Shown: positions 17,414 through 28,077 of the stretch, in pieces | How positions within the stretch are numbered: the first letter of the stretch is position 1 | How the letters are laid out: each line of letters starts with the position of its first letter | DNA from: Parvularculaceae bacterium | Lineage (GTDB): Bacteria; Pseudomonadota; Alphaproteobacteria; Caulobacterales; Parvularculaceae | Direction of reading: 5' to 3' | NCBI GenBank assembly: GCA_020446725.1 | Contig: JAGRED010000270.1 | Span: 1 to 32,381 of the forward strand | DNA length: 32,381 nt | Notes under the pieces: generated by a model | What the model saw: the letters and a program-made list of their open reading frames with translations, nothing else | The model's database searches: none | What the model was told of the DNA's origin: nothing | Program-made: the position numbers and the translations under genes

Positions 17414-18836
17414 GCACCGGCATTCCGGACTCCTGAAGCTCAGCGTAGCGCATCGTCATCGCCTGAAAATCAGCGCCATGCGTGTTGATAAAGCCGCGCT
17501 GCCAGGCGGCGCCCCCGCGCCCCGACATAAGCCGTCCTCGCAAAACGCCGTCGATCCGTTCTGAAATCTCCTCTTTTGTCAGACCCGCCGATATTAAACC
17601 TTCACGAGCTTCATCCAGCAGGCGATCCAACAACAACGCTTGCGCATCATGAATACGCCCGTCCGTCCACATTAGGCGGCTTTTCAAACCGTATCTCGCT
17701 GCGGCGTAGAAATTCTCACGTGCCGCCTCGAAGGCAATGAGCGTTTCCGGCGGCGTTTCCATGCGCGCATAGTAAAGCGCCAGACCAAGATAGAGAGCCA
17801 TATTGGCGACCATGTCGGCAATCGTCGGCCCCGCCGCCGTCGCGCGATGTTCAATCCTCAAATGCGGCGCGCCGTCTTCGTTGAACCCGATAATTGGGCG
17901 ATTCCAACGCCAAATGGTCCCGTTCTGCAATCTCAAATGCGCGAGCTTTTCAGCCGGTTTATCTGCAAGCGCCGGCAAAAGAGACGGATAGCCTTCATGA
18001 TTTTCCAGAAACAGCTCGAGAAATGACCGTCTGACATAACCGGCGCCGAAGGTGACCCGGCCGCAAGGCCTTCCCGCAATGTCTCGAAACGCCGCAACGG
18101 ACACCGCCTGTTCGAAGGTTGGAATGCGTGTTTCAGCCCACAATGACTTCCCATAAAGGAATGGCGAGTTGGAACTTGCCGCAACAATCGGGGCGGAGAT
18201 GATTTGGGATGCGTTCCAGAAGCGCGCCGCTTCTTCCTGGTTGATCTGAAGGTGAGTCTGGATCGATGTGCACGCCGCTTCCATCATCACGTGGTCGCAC
18301 CGCATTTCAAGGCTTTCTTCACCCTCGATACGGATATGCAGCGGGGCGCCTGATCGAAGACGGAAAACTTCCTCATTGAGCGATTTGTAGCGCTCGGCCG
18401 GCGACATCCAGTCGAGCTGAAGCATCTCATCGCGCACAGTAGGCAAAATGCCGATAAGGATCGGGGTCAAGTTGAGCGATTCAGCCGTACCGCGACAGGT
18501 TGCCCAGGTGCGCGCCAACTCTCGCTCAACAGCACGCAGAAATCCTGGGCGCAACCTCTCCGGCGCGGTATTGATTTCAAAATTGAACTGAGAAAGCTCG
18601 GCGACAATCAGTGGATCATCCGCCGCCGCCAAGAATTCGACATTTCGCGGCGCCGGCAGCGCATTTTCATCGGTCAGCCAAGCTTCGACTTCAAGGCCGC
18701 CCGTAAACCCGTCATCATAGGCGAACATGCGTTTGTCGAACCAGGATTTGAGGATTTTGGTCTCTTCGCGAAGACGCGCGCCGAATTCAGCGCGCACTTC
18801 GTCGCTGAACCTTCCGGACGCAATCTCCTGCCCCAT
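17397..18836 (-). CDS. GCS2-family glutamate-cysteine ligase-like amide ligase
   Basis: A 479-residue ATP-dependent carboxylate-amine ligase of the GCS2 type. GLEVEAWL at residues 47-54 and FNFEINTAPE at 84-93 carry the metal-binding glutamates, and ACTSIQTHLQI at 188-198 and RIEHRATAAGPT are further family marks. The true glutathione enzyme is one possible identity, but in this family many members join glutamate to other amines. The neighbourhood here (M14-like hydrolase overlapping downstream, Anbu 83 bases upstream) favours a specialised role. GGGAG eight bases before the ATG supports the start. Length is longer than YbdK (about 370) and close to longer alphaproteobacterial forms. Confidence 0.85.
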   Translation of the reverse strand: MGQEIASGRFSDEVRAEFGARLREETKILKSWFDKRMFAYDDGFTGGLEVEAWLTDENALPAPRNVEFLAAADDPLIVAELSQFNFEINTAPERLRPGFLRAVERELARTWATCRGTAESLNLTPILIGILPTVRDEMLQLDWMSPAERYKSLNEEVFRLRSGAPLHIRIEGEESLEMRCDHVMMEAACTSIQTHLQINQEEAARFWNASQIISAPIVAASSNSPFLYGKSLWAETRIPTFEQAVSVAAFRDIAGRPCGRVTFGAGYVRRSFLELFLENHEGYPSLLPALADKPAEKLAHLRLQNGTIWRWNRPIIGFNEDGAPHLRIEHRATAAGPTIADMVANMALYLGLALYYARMETPPETLIAFEAARENFYAAARYGLKSRLMWTDGRIHDAQALLLDRLLDEAREGLISAGLTKEEISERIDGVLRGRLMSGRGGAAWQRGFINTHGADFQAMTMRYAELQESGMPVHEWTV

Positions 18837-18919
18837 ATATCGCGCTCCCGCAGCCTGGAACAGCGCCCATCCGACCCTATCCCGAACTTGCGGTCAATGA
18901 AGGCAATCACTGAGCTGGC

Positions 18920-19654
18920 TCAGATTGCGTCGTAATCCGGCAAAGCATCGAAAGCGCGCTTCAGCGCCTCACCCCAACCGTCGGAGATCACGCGAAAATA
19001 GGGATCGTCCGGCGGCACCCGGCGGGAATGACCTATCCGCAACGCGTCTCTTTCGATGATCTGCAGATCGAGCGGCGCGCCCACGGACAGATTCGCCTTT
19101 ATAGTCGAATCGAAAGACACGAGCAGCAATTTGATGGCGTCAGCGAACGACATTTCCGGATCGTACGCCCTGACTAGGATCGGTCGTCCGTATTTCGTCT
19201 CGCCTGCCTGAAAAAATGGCGTTTCCGCACTCGCCTCTATGAAATTCCCTTCCGGGTAAATTAGAAACAGCCGAGGCGGCATCCCTTTGATCTGGCCGCC
19301 AAGGATAAGCGTCGCGGCGAATTGCGATTCAGCAGTCTGACCTTTGTCGACCGTCGTGCGGATCGTCTCCTTCAACAGGTCGCCGACAATGCGCGCGACT
19401 TGAAACATTGTCGGCGCTTCAAGAATGGATGGGCGTCGCTCGGCTGGCGCTTTGGTGCGTTCGTCGAGAAGGCTGATCACCGCCTGCGTCGTCGCGAGAT
19501 TTCCGACGGTCAAAAGCGTGATGACACGCTCGCCGGGCTCTTCCCACGTAAACATCTTTCGGTACATCGAAATATTGTCGACGCCGGAATTCGTGCGCGT
19601 GTCTGACATAAAAAGAACGCCGCGATCGAGCAGCATTCCAACGCAATAAGTCAT
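18920..19654 (-). CDS. Anbu proteasome-like peptidase
   Basis: A 244-residue Ntn-hydrolase related to HslV and proteasome beta subunits. The first residues are MTYCVGMLLDRG; removal of Met leaves Thr1 as nucleophile. Asp18 in SDTRTNSG and Lys33 in YRKMF (precursor numbering) match the catalytic Asp17 and Lys of the proteasome. Later TVGNLATTQAV and LLVSFDSTIKANLSVG are typical of Anbu. Length is normal (about 240-250). The frame is open upstream to 19768, but the extra residues are basic and would block Thr1 exposure. Family members form open, helical rings without a known ATPase. It lies 31 bases after the transglutaminase gene, in the conserved cluster order. Confidence 0.92.
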   Translation of the reverse strand: MTYCVGMLLDRGVLFMSDTRTNSGVDNISMYRKMFTWEEPGERVITLLTVGNLATTQAVISLLDERTKAPAERRPSILEAPTMFQVARIVGDLLKETIRTTVDKGQTAESQFAATLILGGQIKGMPPRLFLIYPEGNFIEASAETPFFQAGETKYGRPILVRAYDPEMSFADAIKLLLVSFDSTIKANLSVGAPLDLQIIERDALRIGHSRRVPPDDPYFRVISDGWGEALKRAFDALPDYDAI

Positions 19655-19685
19655 ATCATACGCCCACTCTGAAGTCGCACTAATT

Positions 19686-20489
19686 CTATTGCTGAATCTG
19701 GACCGTGACAATCGGCGCCGATGCTCCGCCGCCGATGACAAGACCGCGCATAGGCGCCGCCTCAGCATAATCGAGTCCTACGGCGAGTCTAATATATCGT
19801 TCATCAGGACATTGACGATTGGCGGGATCAAATCCGACCCAGCCGAGCGCTTCAACATGAGCTTCAGCCCATGCATGGCTTGCTTCATGCTGCTCACCAT
19901 TGTCCAACGCAAGATAGCCACTGACATAACGGGCCGGGAATCCCATATTGCGCGCGCAGGCGACAAAGGCGTGCGCATGATCCTGGCAAACGCCGCAACC
20001 GGCCTTAAGCGCTTCCTCGGCGCTGGTGCCGACGTCGGTGCGACCAACTTCATACCGGATGGCTTCTGCGACCGCCTCGTTAAGGACATGCAGTCGATCG
20101 AGATCGTTTACTTCGTCTTTAAGACCCGCGACCAAATTCAACACACGCTCGCCCTGTTTCGTCAGCGCCGTGGAGCGCTGATAGAGCCAGATAGGCGCAA
20201 AGCCTCGATGCGGGCCGAACACGCCAGCACGTTCAATCGTTTCCACGACGCCCTCGCAGCGCAAGCGAATATGCGTTCCGGCGCCGGCGAGGCTGAACAG
20301 CATCGTTTCATTGCCATGCTGATCGGCAAAGACAGCCTCGATCGAACCGCCTTCAAGCGTCACATTCCATGCCGTCACATCTTGCACCGAACAGGATCGC
20401 GGCGTCAGCCGCACCTGCTGGATAATAAAGGACGAGGCATGATCAAGCTCATAGTCCGTTGTATGATTGACCGCTATTCGCATGCTCAT
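19686..20489 (-). CDS. Transglutaminase-like cysteine protease of the Anbu cluster
   Basis: A 267-residue protein with an N-terminal beta domain (residues 1-80, with the sequence TDYELDHASS typical of the bacterial transglutaminase N-terminal region) and a transglutaminase-like papain-fold core. The triad is Cys168 in CGVCQDHAHAF, His205 in ASHAWAEA and Asp221 in GFDPANR. Such enzymes cut or transfer amide bonds at glutamine or peptide substrates. The start codon overlaps the alpha-E stop codon (ATGA), so the two are translationally coupled. It is encoded between alpha-E and Anbu as in other genomes. The substrate is unknown. Confidence 0.92.
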   Translation of the reverse strand: MSMRIAVNHTTDYELDHASSFIIQQVRLTPRSCSVQDVTAWNVTLEGGSIEAVFADQHGNETMLFSLAGAGTHIRLRCEGVVETIERAGVFGPHRGFAPIWLYQRSTALTKQGERVLNLVAGLKDEVNDLDRLHVLNEAVAEAIRYEVGRTDVGTSAEEALKAGCGVCQDHAHAFVACARNMGFPARYVSGYLALDNGEQHEASHAWAEAHVEALGWVGFDPANRQCPDERYIRLAVGLDYAEAAPMRGLVIGGGASAPIVTVQIQQ

Positions 20490-21424
20490 TCGTAGAATCT
20501 GTAATCGTTTTCGATAGCGCTTGCGAGCGCGCCATTTTCGGCGATGAACCGTACCAGAAATTCGTGGAGGCCCTCGCTGAATACAGCCTCCATCGTCTCG
20601 GTGTTGAACTGCCGATCCGCTTCGACCGCAAGAGCTGTCGACGGCGCGGGAATGGCGTACTCGTTTTCAAGCCGGCGAAGATTTGTGACAAGGTCATCAT
20701 AACAGAACGCCAGTGAGCGCGGCATTCGACAGTCGAATATCAAGAATTCGGCGATGCCGAAGGAAGATACGTCTCCATTGAGCCAACGATATGACCGCTG
20801 CGCTGAGACCGCACGCAAGATCATGTCCCATTGCACATTATCAGCACGGGACCCGACGAGCGCCGGCGACGGCAGAAGAACATAGTATTTCACATCGAGG
20901 ATGCGCGCCGTATTGTCGGCGCGTTCAATCATGGCGCCCGCCTGACAGAAGGAATAAATATCATTTCTCAGCATGGTGCCGTAGAATGCGCCGCGAACCT
21001 GCGCCGCAAGATGGCGCACAAGAGAGAGCGTTTCAGGCAGATCGCTTCTCAATGTCGGCTCGGCAAGGGCGTCCTTGAGCAACAAATAAGCCTCATTCAT
21101 CGCCTCCCAAACCTCACGCGTCAGCGCGGTTCGAACGAGGCGCGCATTATCGCGCGCCGCTTTTATCGATGCATAAACGCTTGACGGATTGGACGGTTCG
21201 GCAAGCAGGTAATCGGTGACTCCGGAGCCGCTCATTTCGCCATGCATTGCGATGAAGGCGTCGAGGACGCCGGCTGTCGCAGCGATCGACCTCCATTCAT
21301 CCTCCGCTGCGCTGGCGCGTGTCAAAGCTATCCGATGTCCCGCATCGATAAGGCGCGCCGTGTTTTCCGCCCGCTCAAGGTAACGGAACATCCAAAATAG
21401 GCCTCCGGCGGTGCGTCCGAGCAT
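20486..21424 (-). CDS. Alpha-E domain protein
   Basis: A 312-residue all-helical protein with the alpha-E signature GRTAGGLFWMFRYLERAEN at residues 3-21, a repeated Arg/Glu-rich helix (GAMIERADNTARILD), and a C-terminal half rich in aromatic residues. The domain has no known catalytic activity and is often fused to or encoded beside circularly permuted ATP-grasp, perhaps presenting a carrier or substrate. It ends in Phe-Tyr-Glu, the hydrophobic-Tyr-X pattern used by proteasome activators. It follows the ATP-grasp gene by five bases; its ribosome binding site GGAGG lies in that gene's last codons. Confidence 0.92.
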   Translation of the reverse strand: MLGRTAGGLFWMFRYLERAENTARLIDAGHRIALTRASAAEDEWRSIAATAGVLDAFIAMHGEMSGSGVTDYLLAEPSNPSSVYASIKAARDNARLVRTALTREVWEAMNEAYLLLKDALAEPTLRSDLPETLSLVRHLAAQVRGAFYGTMLRNDIYSFCQAGAMIERADNTARILDVKYYVLLPSPALVGSRADNVQWDMILRAVSAQRSYRWLNGDVSSFGIAEFLIFDCRMPRSLAFCYDDLVTNLRRLENEYAIPAPSTALAVEADRQFNTETMEAVFSEGLHEFLVRFIAENGALASAIENDYRFYE

Positions 21425-21429
21425 CGCGG

Positions 21430-22875
21430 CTATTCCTCCAGCACCCAGGTGTCTTTGGTGCCGCCGCCCTGGCTTGAATTGACGACGAGCGAACCTTCCT
21501 TCATGGCGACACGAGTCAGCCCGCCCGGCGTGATATCAATGCGATCAGGAGAAACAAGCACGAACGGGCGGAGATCGACGTGGCGCGGCGCGAGGCCCGA
21601 TTTGGTGAATATCGGCACGGTGGACAAAGCCAGCGTCGGCTGGGCGATATAGTTGTCCGGGCGAGTTTTTAGTTTTTGTGCGAAATCCTCAATTTCGGCG
21701 GCGCTCGACGTTGGTCCGACGAGCATGCCGTATCCGCCCGATCCATGCACTTCCTTGACGACAAGCTCCGCGAGATTGTCGAGAACGTAAGCGAGCGCAT
21801 CCGGTTCTGCGCAGCGCCATGTCGGCACGTTTTTCAGGATCGCTTTTTCTCCGGTATAGAATTCGACGATCTCAGGCATATACGAATAGATCGCCTTATC
21901 ATCAGCAATGCCGGCGCCGGGCGCGTTTGCGATGGTGATGCCGCCGGCGCGATATATGTCCATGACGCCCGGCACGCCGAGCGTCGATTCCGGGCGAAAC
22001 GAAAGCGGGTCCAGGTAATCGTCATCAACGCGGCGATAAAGGACATCTATTGGCTTGAATCCTTGCGTTGTCCGCATTGCGACGCGGCCATCGGCGACCC
22101 TAAGGTCGCTTCCCTCGACAAGCTCGGCGCCCATCTGGTCGGCCAGGAACGCATGTTCGAAATATGCCGAATTGAAAATGCCGGGGGTCAACACTGCAAC
22201 GACTGCGCGATGATGAGCAGACGCCGGCGCGCAGGCTGATAATGAGCGGCGCAGATTGACCGGGTAGTCTCCGACTTCCCTCACCCGTACGCGGGCGAAG
22301 AGTTCCGGGAACATCTGCAGCATCGTTTCCCGGTTCTCCAGAACATAGGAGACGCCGGAAGGCGTTCTTGCGTTGTCTTCAAGAACATAGAAATCGTCCG
22401 GTCCCGTCCGAACAATATCGACGCCGACAATATGCGTGTAAACGCCGCCGGGCGGATCAACGCCAATCATAGTGGGCAAAAAGGCGTCGTTGGCGGCGAT
22501 CAGCCGCTTTGGAATGCGTCCCGCCCGCAAAATTTCCTGACGATGGTAGATGTCGTAGATGAATGCGTTGATCGCCCGCACGCGCTGTTCAATTCCGCGG
22601 GTGAGGCGACGCCATTCAGAAGCGGCGATGATCCGCGGAATGATGTCGAACGGGATCAGCCTCTCGGCGGCTTCGGTTTGTCCATATACGTTGAAAGTTA
22701 TGCCGGTGCGGCGAAAAAACCGTTCGCAATCGGCTGCTTTTTGCTCCAGCAAGGCTTGGTCTACCGCATCGAACCAGCGGCTGTATTCCTCGTATGGCGG
22801 CGTCGGAGCCGAGGGGGCAGCCGCAGCGTCCCTCTGTCCCAGCATTTCATCGAAACTGCGTGCGCTGACCGCCAT
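21430..22875 (-). CDS. Circularly permuted ATP-grasp ligase
   Basis: A 481-residue circularly permuted type 2 ATP-grasp protein. The visible motifs are DFYVLEDNARTPSG at residues 161-174, DDKAIYSYMP at 325-334, VVKEVHGSGGYGM at 372-384 and RHVDLRPF at 431-438; these give the ATP and metal sites in an order differing from classic ATP-grasp. The expected reaction is ATP-dependent joining of a carboxylate to an amine, as in peptide-like ligation. The substrate is unknown. AAAGG before the ATG lies in the arm of a hairpin. It starts the conserved ATP-grasp/alpha-E/transglutaminase/Anbu set, which comparative genomics has described as a possible peptide-synthesis and degradation system. Confidence 0.92.
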   Translation of the reverse strand: MAVSARSFDEMLGQRDAAAAPSAPTPPYEEYSRWFDAVDQALLEQKAADCERFFRRTGITFNVYGQTEAAERLIPFDIIPRIIAASEWRRLTRGIEQRVRAINAFIYDIYHRQEILRAGRIPKRLIAANDAFLPTMIGVDPPGGVYTHIVGVDIVRTGPDDFYVLEDNARTPSGVSYVLENRETMLQMFPELFARVRVREVGDYPVNLRRSLSACAPASAHHRAVVAVLTPGIFNSAYFEHAFLADQMGAELVEGSDLRVADGRVAMRTTQGFKPIDVLYRRVDDDYLDPLSFRPESTLGVPGVMDIYRAGGITIANAPGAGIADDKAIYSYMPEIVEFYTGEKAILKNVPTWRCAEPDALAYVLDNLAELVVKEVHGSGGYGMLVGPTSSAAEIEDFAQKLKTRPDNYIAQPTLALSTVPIFTKSGLAPRHVDLRPFVLVSPDRIDITPGGLTRVAMKEGSLVVNSSQGGGTKDTWVLEE

Positions 22876-22878
22876 TGC

Positions 22879-22917
22879 CGCCTTTCATGCTGCGCCGCAA
22901 CATTCGCATGAAAAGCG
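22879..22917 (-). promoter_or_regulatory. Hairpin over the ATP-grasp ribosome binding site
   Basis: On the minus strand CGCTTTTCATGC pairs with GCATGAAAGGCG (12 base pairs, one G-T), loop 15 bases. It ends three bases before the ATG and includes the AAAGG ribosome binding site. No T-tract follows, so it is more likely a translation control than a terminator. Whether it acts as a thermometer or a protein site is open. Confidence 0.45.
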
Positions 22918-22937
22918 CCGAGGCTCAATGGCGAAAA

Positions 22938-23138
22938 TTACCGCCCCTTTCGGTCTTGGAGAACTTTCGCAATATAGGCGTCAACGTCGAGATCGCCCGT
23001 CGCCTGACCGCGAATGCGTTCTTTGACCTTGTGCGGAATATCATCGGGCGCGATCGCCCCGGCGTTATCGACCGTCTGGCGAATGAGCTTCTTCAATGCC
23101 TCTTCCTTCGCCTTGTCGCTTATCGTCGCCCGGGCCAT
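22938..23138 (-). CDS. Small charged helical protein downstream of clpB
   Basis: A 66-residue protein of unknown family: mostly helical, rich in Lys, Asp and Ala, without membrane or signal segment (MARATISDKAKEEALKKL at the start, DAYIAKVLQDRKGR at the end). GGGAG seven bases before the ATG at 23138 overlaps the clpB stop region, so translation with clpB is likely. The next gene is the ATP-grasp, 62 bases further. I see no close relative I can name; a chaperone accessory or a substrate of the nearby ligase is possible but unproven. Confidence 0.7.
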   Translation of the reverse strand: MARATISDKAKEEALKKLIRQTVDNAGAIAPDDIPHKVKERIRGQATGDLDVDAYIAKVLQDRKGR

Positions 23139-23149
23139 CGCCAAACTCC

Positions 23150-25786
<2,637 letters not shown>

Positions 25787-25852
25787 TTCCTGACCTTCTG
25801 GCGAGCGTCAAAGAGACGGGGCGCCCCCGCAGGCGGCGACCCTCAGCCCTTG

Positions 25853-25880
25853 AGATAGGCGTCGATCTGCGTCGAACAAG
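25853..25880 (-). promoter_or_regulatory. RpoH (heat-shock) promoter of clpB
   Basis: CTTG at 25880-25877, then 17 bases, then CCTATCT at 25859-25853. This matches the alphaproteobacterial heat-shock pattern CTTG-N17/18-CYTATnT; only the outlying last G differs. The leader to the clpB ATG would be about 60 bases. Confidence 0.65.
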
Positions 25881-25892
25881 GCCCCCAGAAAC

Positions 25893-25923
25893 AAAAGACC
25901 CGGCGCGACGACGGGTCTTTTTT
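25893..25923 (-). terminator. Terminator after the EF-hand gene
   Basis: AAAAGACCCG pairs perfectly with CGGGTCTTTT over ten base pairs, nine-base loop. The minus-strand RNA ends in TTTTGTTTC; the plus-strand side has six Ts. It sits 13 bases after the EF-hand stop and just before the clpB promoter. Confidence 0.75.
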
Positions 25924-25935
25924 GAAGAGGCGGGT

Positions 25936-26289
25936 CTAATGGTGTCCTTCAGAATGCTCACCGGCGTCTGGCTTTTCATCGACCGCGCCATCGGCGGGCT
26001 TCTTCATCATCGCCTCATGCTTGGCCTGATGGTGCGCTTTCATTTCGTCATAGCTGACGAGGCCGTCATCGCCCGCCATGGCGGCGAATTCTCTCTTCGC
26101 CTTGGCCGTGACGAAATCGACAAGTTCCTGCTCGCTGATCTGTCCGTCGGCGTTTGAATCAACCTCTTTGAAATGGGCATCCATCTTGGCCGCCATCGCC
26201 GCGTCGTCCGGTTTTTTTTCATGATGGGCGGCGCGCGCGCCCGTGACGGAGACGGCAACGACGGCTGCAAGAGCGACAACATAATTCAT
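25936..26289 (-). CDS. Secreted EF-hand protein
   Basis: A 117-residue protein with a signal peptide (MNYVVALAAVVAVSVTGARA) and one canonical EF-hand calcium loop, DSNADGQISEQE, at about residues 42-53. A second, degenerate loop (GDDGLVSYDE) follows. The C-terminus is His/Lys/Glu-rich. It should be a periplasmic calcium-binding protein of unknown role. The frame is open to 26388, but GGGAGGA seven bases before the ATG at 26289 and the signal peptide fix the start. Confidence 0.85.
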   Translation of the reverse strand: MNYVVALAAVVAVSVTGARAAHHEKKPDDAAMAAKMDAHFKEVDSNADGQISEQELVDFVTAKAKREFAAMAGDDGLVSYDEMKAHHQAKHEAMMKKPADGAVDEKPDAGEHSEGHH

Positions 26290-26384
26290 ACTGCATTCCT
26301 CCCATAACTGTATTGAGCGCCCCAAGATAAGTGCGCCTACGGGCTGGCGTAAGTCCGTCGATTCCGCATTTCCTGGAATTAAGG

Positions 26385-27179
26385 TCAAAGCGCGCCGAGG
26401 CTCACCATAGCGCCGCCGTCAATGACAATCTGCTGCCCGGTCATCCAGCGACCGGCCGGCGAAGACAGAAAGACGGCGCCACCGGCGATATCATCCGGCT
26501 CCCCGAAGCGACGAAGCGGCAGCGTCTTGGAAATCATCGCTTCGATTTTCGGATCCTTCCACAACGCCTCGGCGAAATAGGTTTTTACAATTCCCGGACA
26601 GATGCAGTTGGCGCGGATACCAAGCGGACCGTATTCGACTGCGAGATTGCGCGCTAGCTGAAGATCAGCCGCCTTTGAAATATTATACGCGCCAATCGCA
26701 TTACTGCCGACGAAAGCGCCAATCGACGAAATGATGATAATTGATCCATCCTTACGGGCCTTCATCTGCGGCAGCACAAGTTGCGACAGCCAATGCGTAG
26801 CTTTGACATTGGCTGTCATGATCTTGTCGAACTGCTCATCCGTGATGGCCTCGGAAGAGCCGAAATAGGGGTTTACCGCCGCGTTCGATACCAGAATGTC
26901 GACCTTGCCCAGCACAGCATCTGCGAATTCGACAAGCGCCTTAAGATCATCCTTGCGCGCAATATTGCAGGCTGCCGCGTGCGCGGCCTTTCGTCCAAGC
27001 GACTCATTTATTGACGCAGAAAATTCCTCGCAGGCGTCGATCTTGCGGCTCGAAACGACAACGTTCGCCCCGTGCTCCGCGAGACGCCTGGCGATCGCCG
27101 CTCCGATGCCGCGAGAGGCGCCGGTGACGACCGCCGATTTGCCGGTAAGGTCGAATAGGGAAGTTACATAAGCGGCCAT
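26385..27179 (-). CDS. Short-chain dehydrogenase/reductase
   Basis: A 264-residue classical SDR. The NAD(P)-binding motif TGASRGIG lies at residues 19-26, SNAAV around 98-102, catalytic Ser152, Tyr165 and Lys169 (YNISK), and a C-terminal GQQIVIDGGAM. The Arg after the glycine motif and SSRK at 43-46 suggest NADP preference. The substrate is unknown; the sequence resembles SDRs of fatty-acid or sterol/alcohol oxidation. GGAGGA seven bases before the ATG at 27179 gives the start. The EF-hand gene follows about 95 bases downstream. Confidence 0.92.
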   Translation of the reverse strand: MAAYVTSLFDLTGKSAVVTGASRGIGAAIARRLAEHGANVVVSSRKIDACEEFSASINESLGRKAAHAAACNIARKDDLKALVEFADAVLGKVDILVSNAAVNPYFGSSEAITDEQFDKIMTANVKATHWLSQLVLPQMKARKDGSIIIISSIGAFVGSNAIGAYNISKAADLQLARNLAVEYGPLGIRANCICPGIVKTYFAEALWKDPKIEAMISKTLPLRRFGEPDDIAGGAVFLSSPAGRWMTGQQIVIDGGAMVSLGAL

Positions 27180-27253
27180 ACCTGAGTCCTCCACGGGAGC
27201 ATCAGACTATTTCCGCAGCAATCGTCGCTTGCAACGCCCAGTCGCAGCAGGCG

Positions 27254-27814
27254 TTAGCCGGCGGTGACGGGCTCGGCCTCGTCCGCAGCGTCAGTCGGCG
27301 CCGCATCGTCACGCGGTCGGCGCGGCCGGCGGCGACGCCGGCGGCCGTCATTCTCGTTGCTCTCGGCCCGCTTGTCTGGCGCGCTTGGTTCGTCGCCGAC
27401 ATTCTCTTCGGCATCATGGGGCTGAGTTTCCGTGGCCGCTTCCTCCCGGCCCGCATCCGAATCGTCCGAATCAACGGCTTGCTGCCCCTGACGCTGATCG
27501 CGCATGTCGCCGATTACCGGCTGATCCGAATCCGCATCGATATCGCCGGCGGTATGATCTTGCGGCAGAGCTTGCGGACCCTGGATCGACCGAAGAAGGC
27601 GGAAATAGTGTTCTGCGTGCTGAAGGTAGTTCTCGGCCTTCACCCTGTCTCCGCTTGAAGTCGCATCGCGCGCGAGGGCTTGATATTTGTCATAGATTTG
27701 CTGCGCTGTGCCGCGAATACGCACATCGGGCCCGTTTGAATCGAGCGCCCTGTTAGGATTGACGCCCTGGCGGCGCCGCTGATTGCGACCACGCTTATTG
27801 AAATGACCGTTCAT
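27254..27814 (-). CDS. DUF4167 protein
   Basis: A 186-residue protein. The first 75 residues are the conserved DUF4167 domain (NPNRALDSNGPDVRIRGT, then ARDATSSGDRVKAENYLQH). The rest is low-complexity and acidic, with a final Arg-rich patch GRRRRRRPRRPRD. The domain is found in alphaproteobacteria beside prmC/prfA and clpB, and the basic tail suggests RNA or nucleic acid binding. Function is not known. The start has only a weak AGCAGG close to the ATG. Confidence 0.9.
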   Translation of the reverse strand: MNGHFNKRGRNQRRRQGVNPNRALDSNGPDVRIRGTAQQIYDKYQALARDATSSGDRVKAENYLQHAEHYFRLLRSIQGPQALPQDHTAGDIDADSDQPVIGDMRDQRQGQQAVDSDDSDAGREEAATETQPHDAEENVGDEPSAPDKRAESNENDGRRRRRRPRRPRDDAAPTDAADEAEPVTAG

Positions 27815-28077
27815 GCCTGCTTTTTTCAGCCCGTATCAGATTTCGCGGCTTAACCGCCGCAGATTTGCAATAGCGATCGCCTGCGGAACATCCCGCTGGT
27901 GACACAAATTGCGCTCTAGCTATTCAGTTCGCACCCCGCAGCGCAGCCTGCTGCTTATCGTCCGTCTTCTATTGAAACAGCCGTCTCTTTGGATTTTCCG
28001 GGGCTGCCCGCCGCGCATTTCACCAGCGCCAACCTCCGCGGAGCGCAGTCTAGCGACCAACGCTCATAATTCAATAT

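Noticed and set aside
19689-20495. 268-residue plus-strand open frame opposite the transglutaminase gene
   Set aside because: It lies fully antisense to a gene with an intact catalytic triad and has no recognisable domain.
27815-28077. Possible gene or RNA between prmC and DUF4167
   Set aside because: No open frame with a ribosome binding site and no convincing terminator; only short palindromes such as GCGATCGC.
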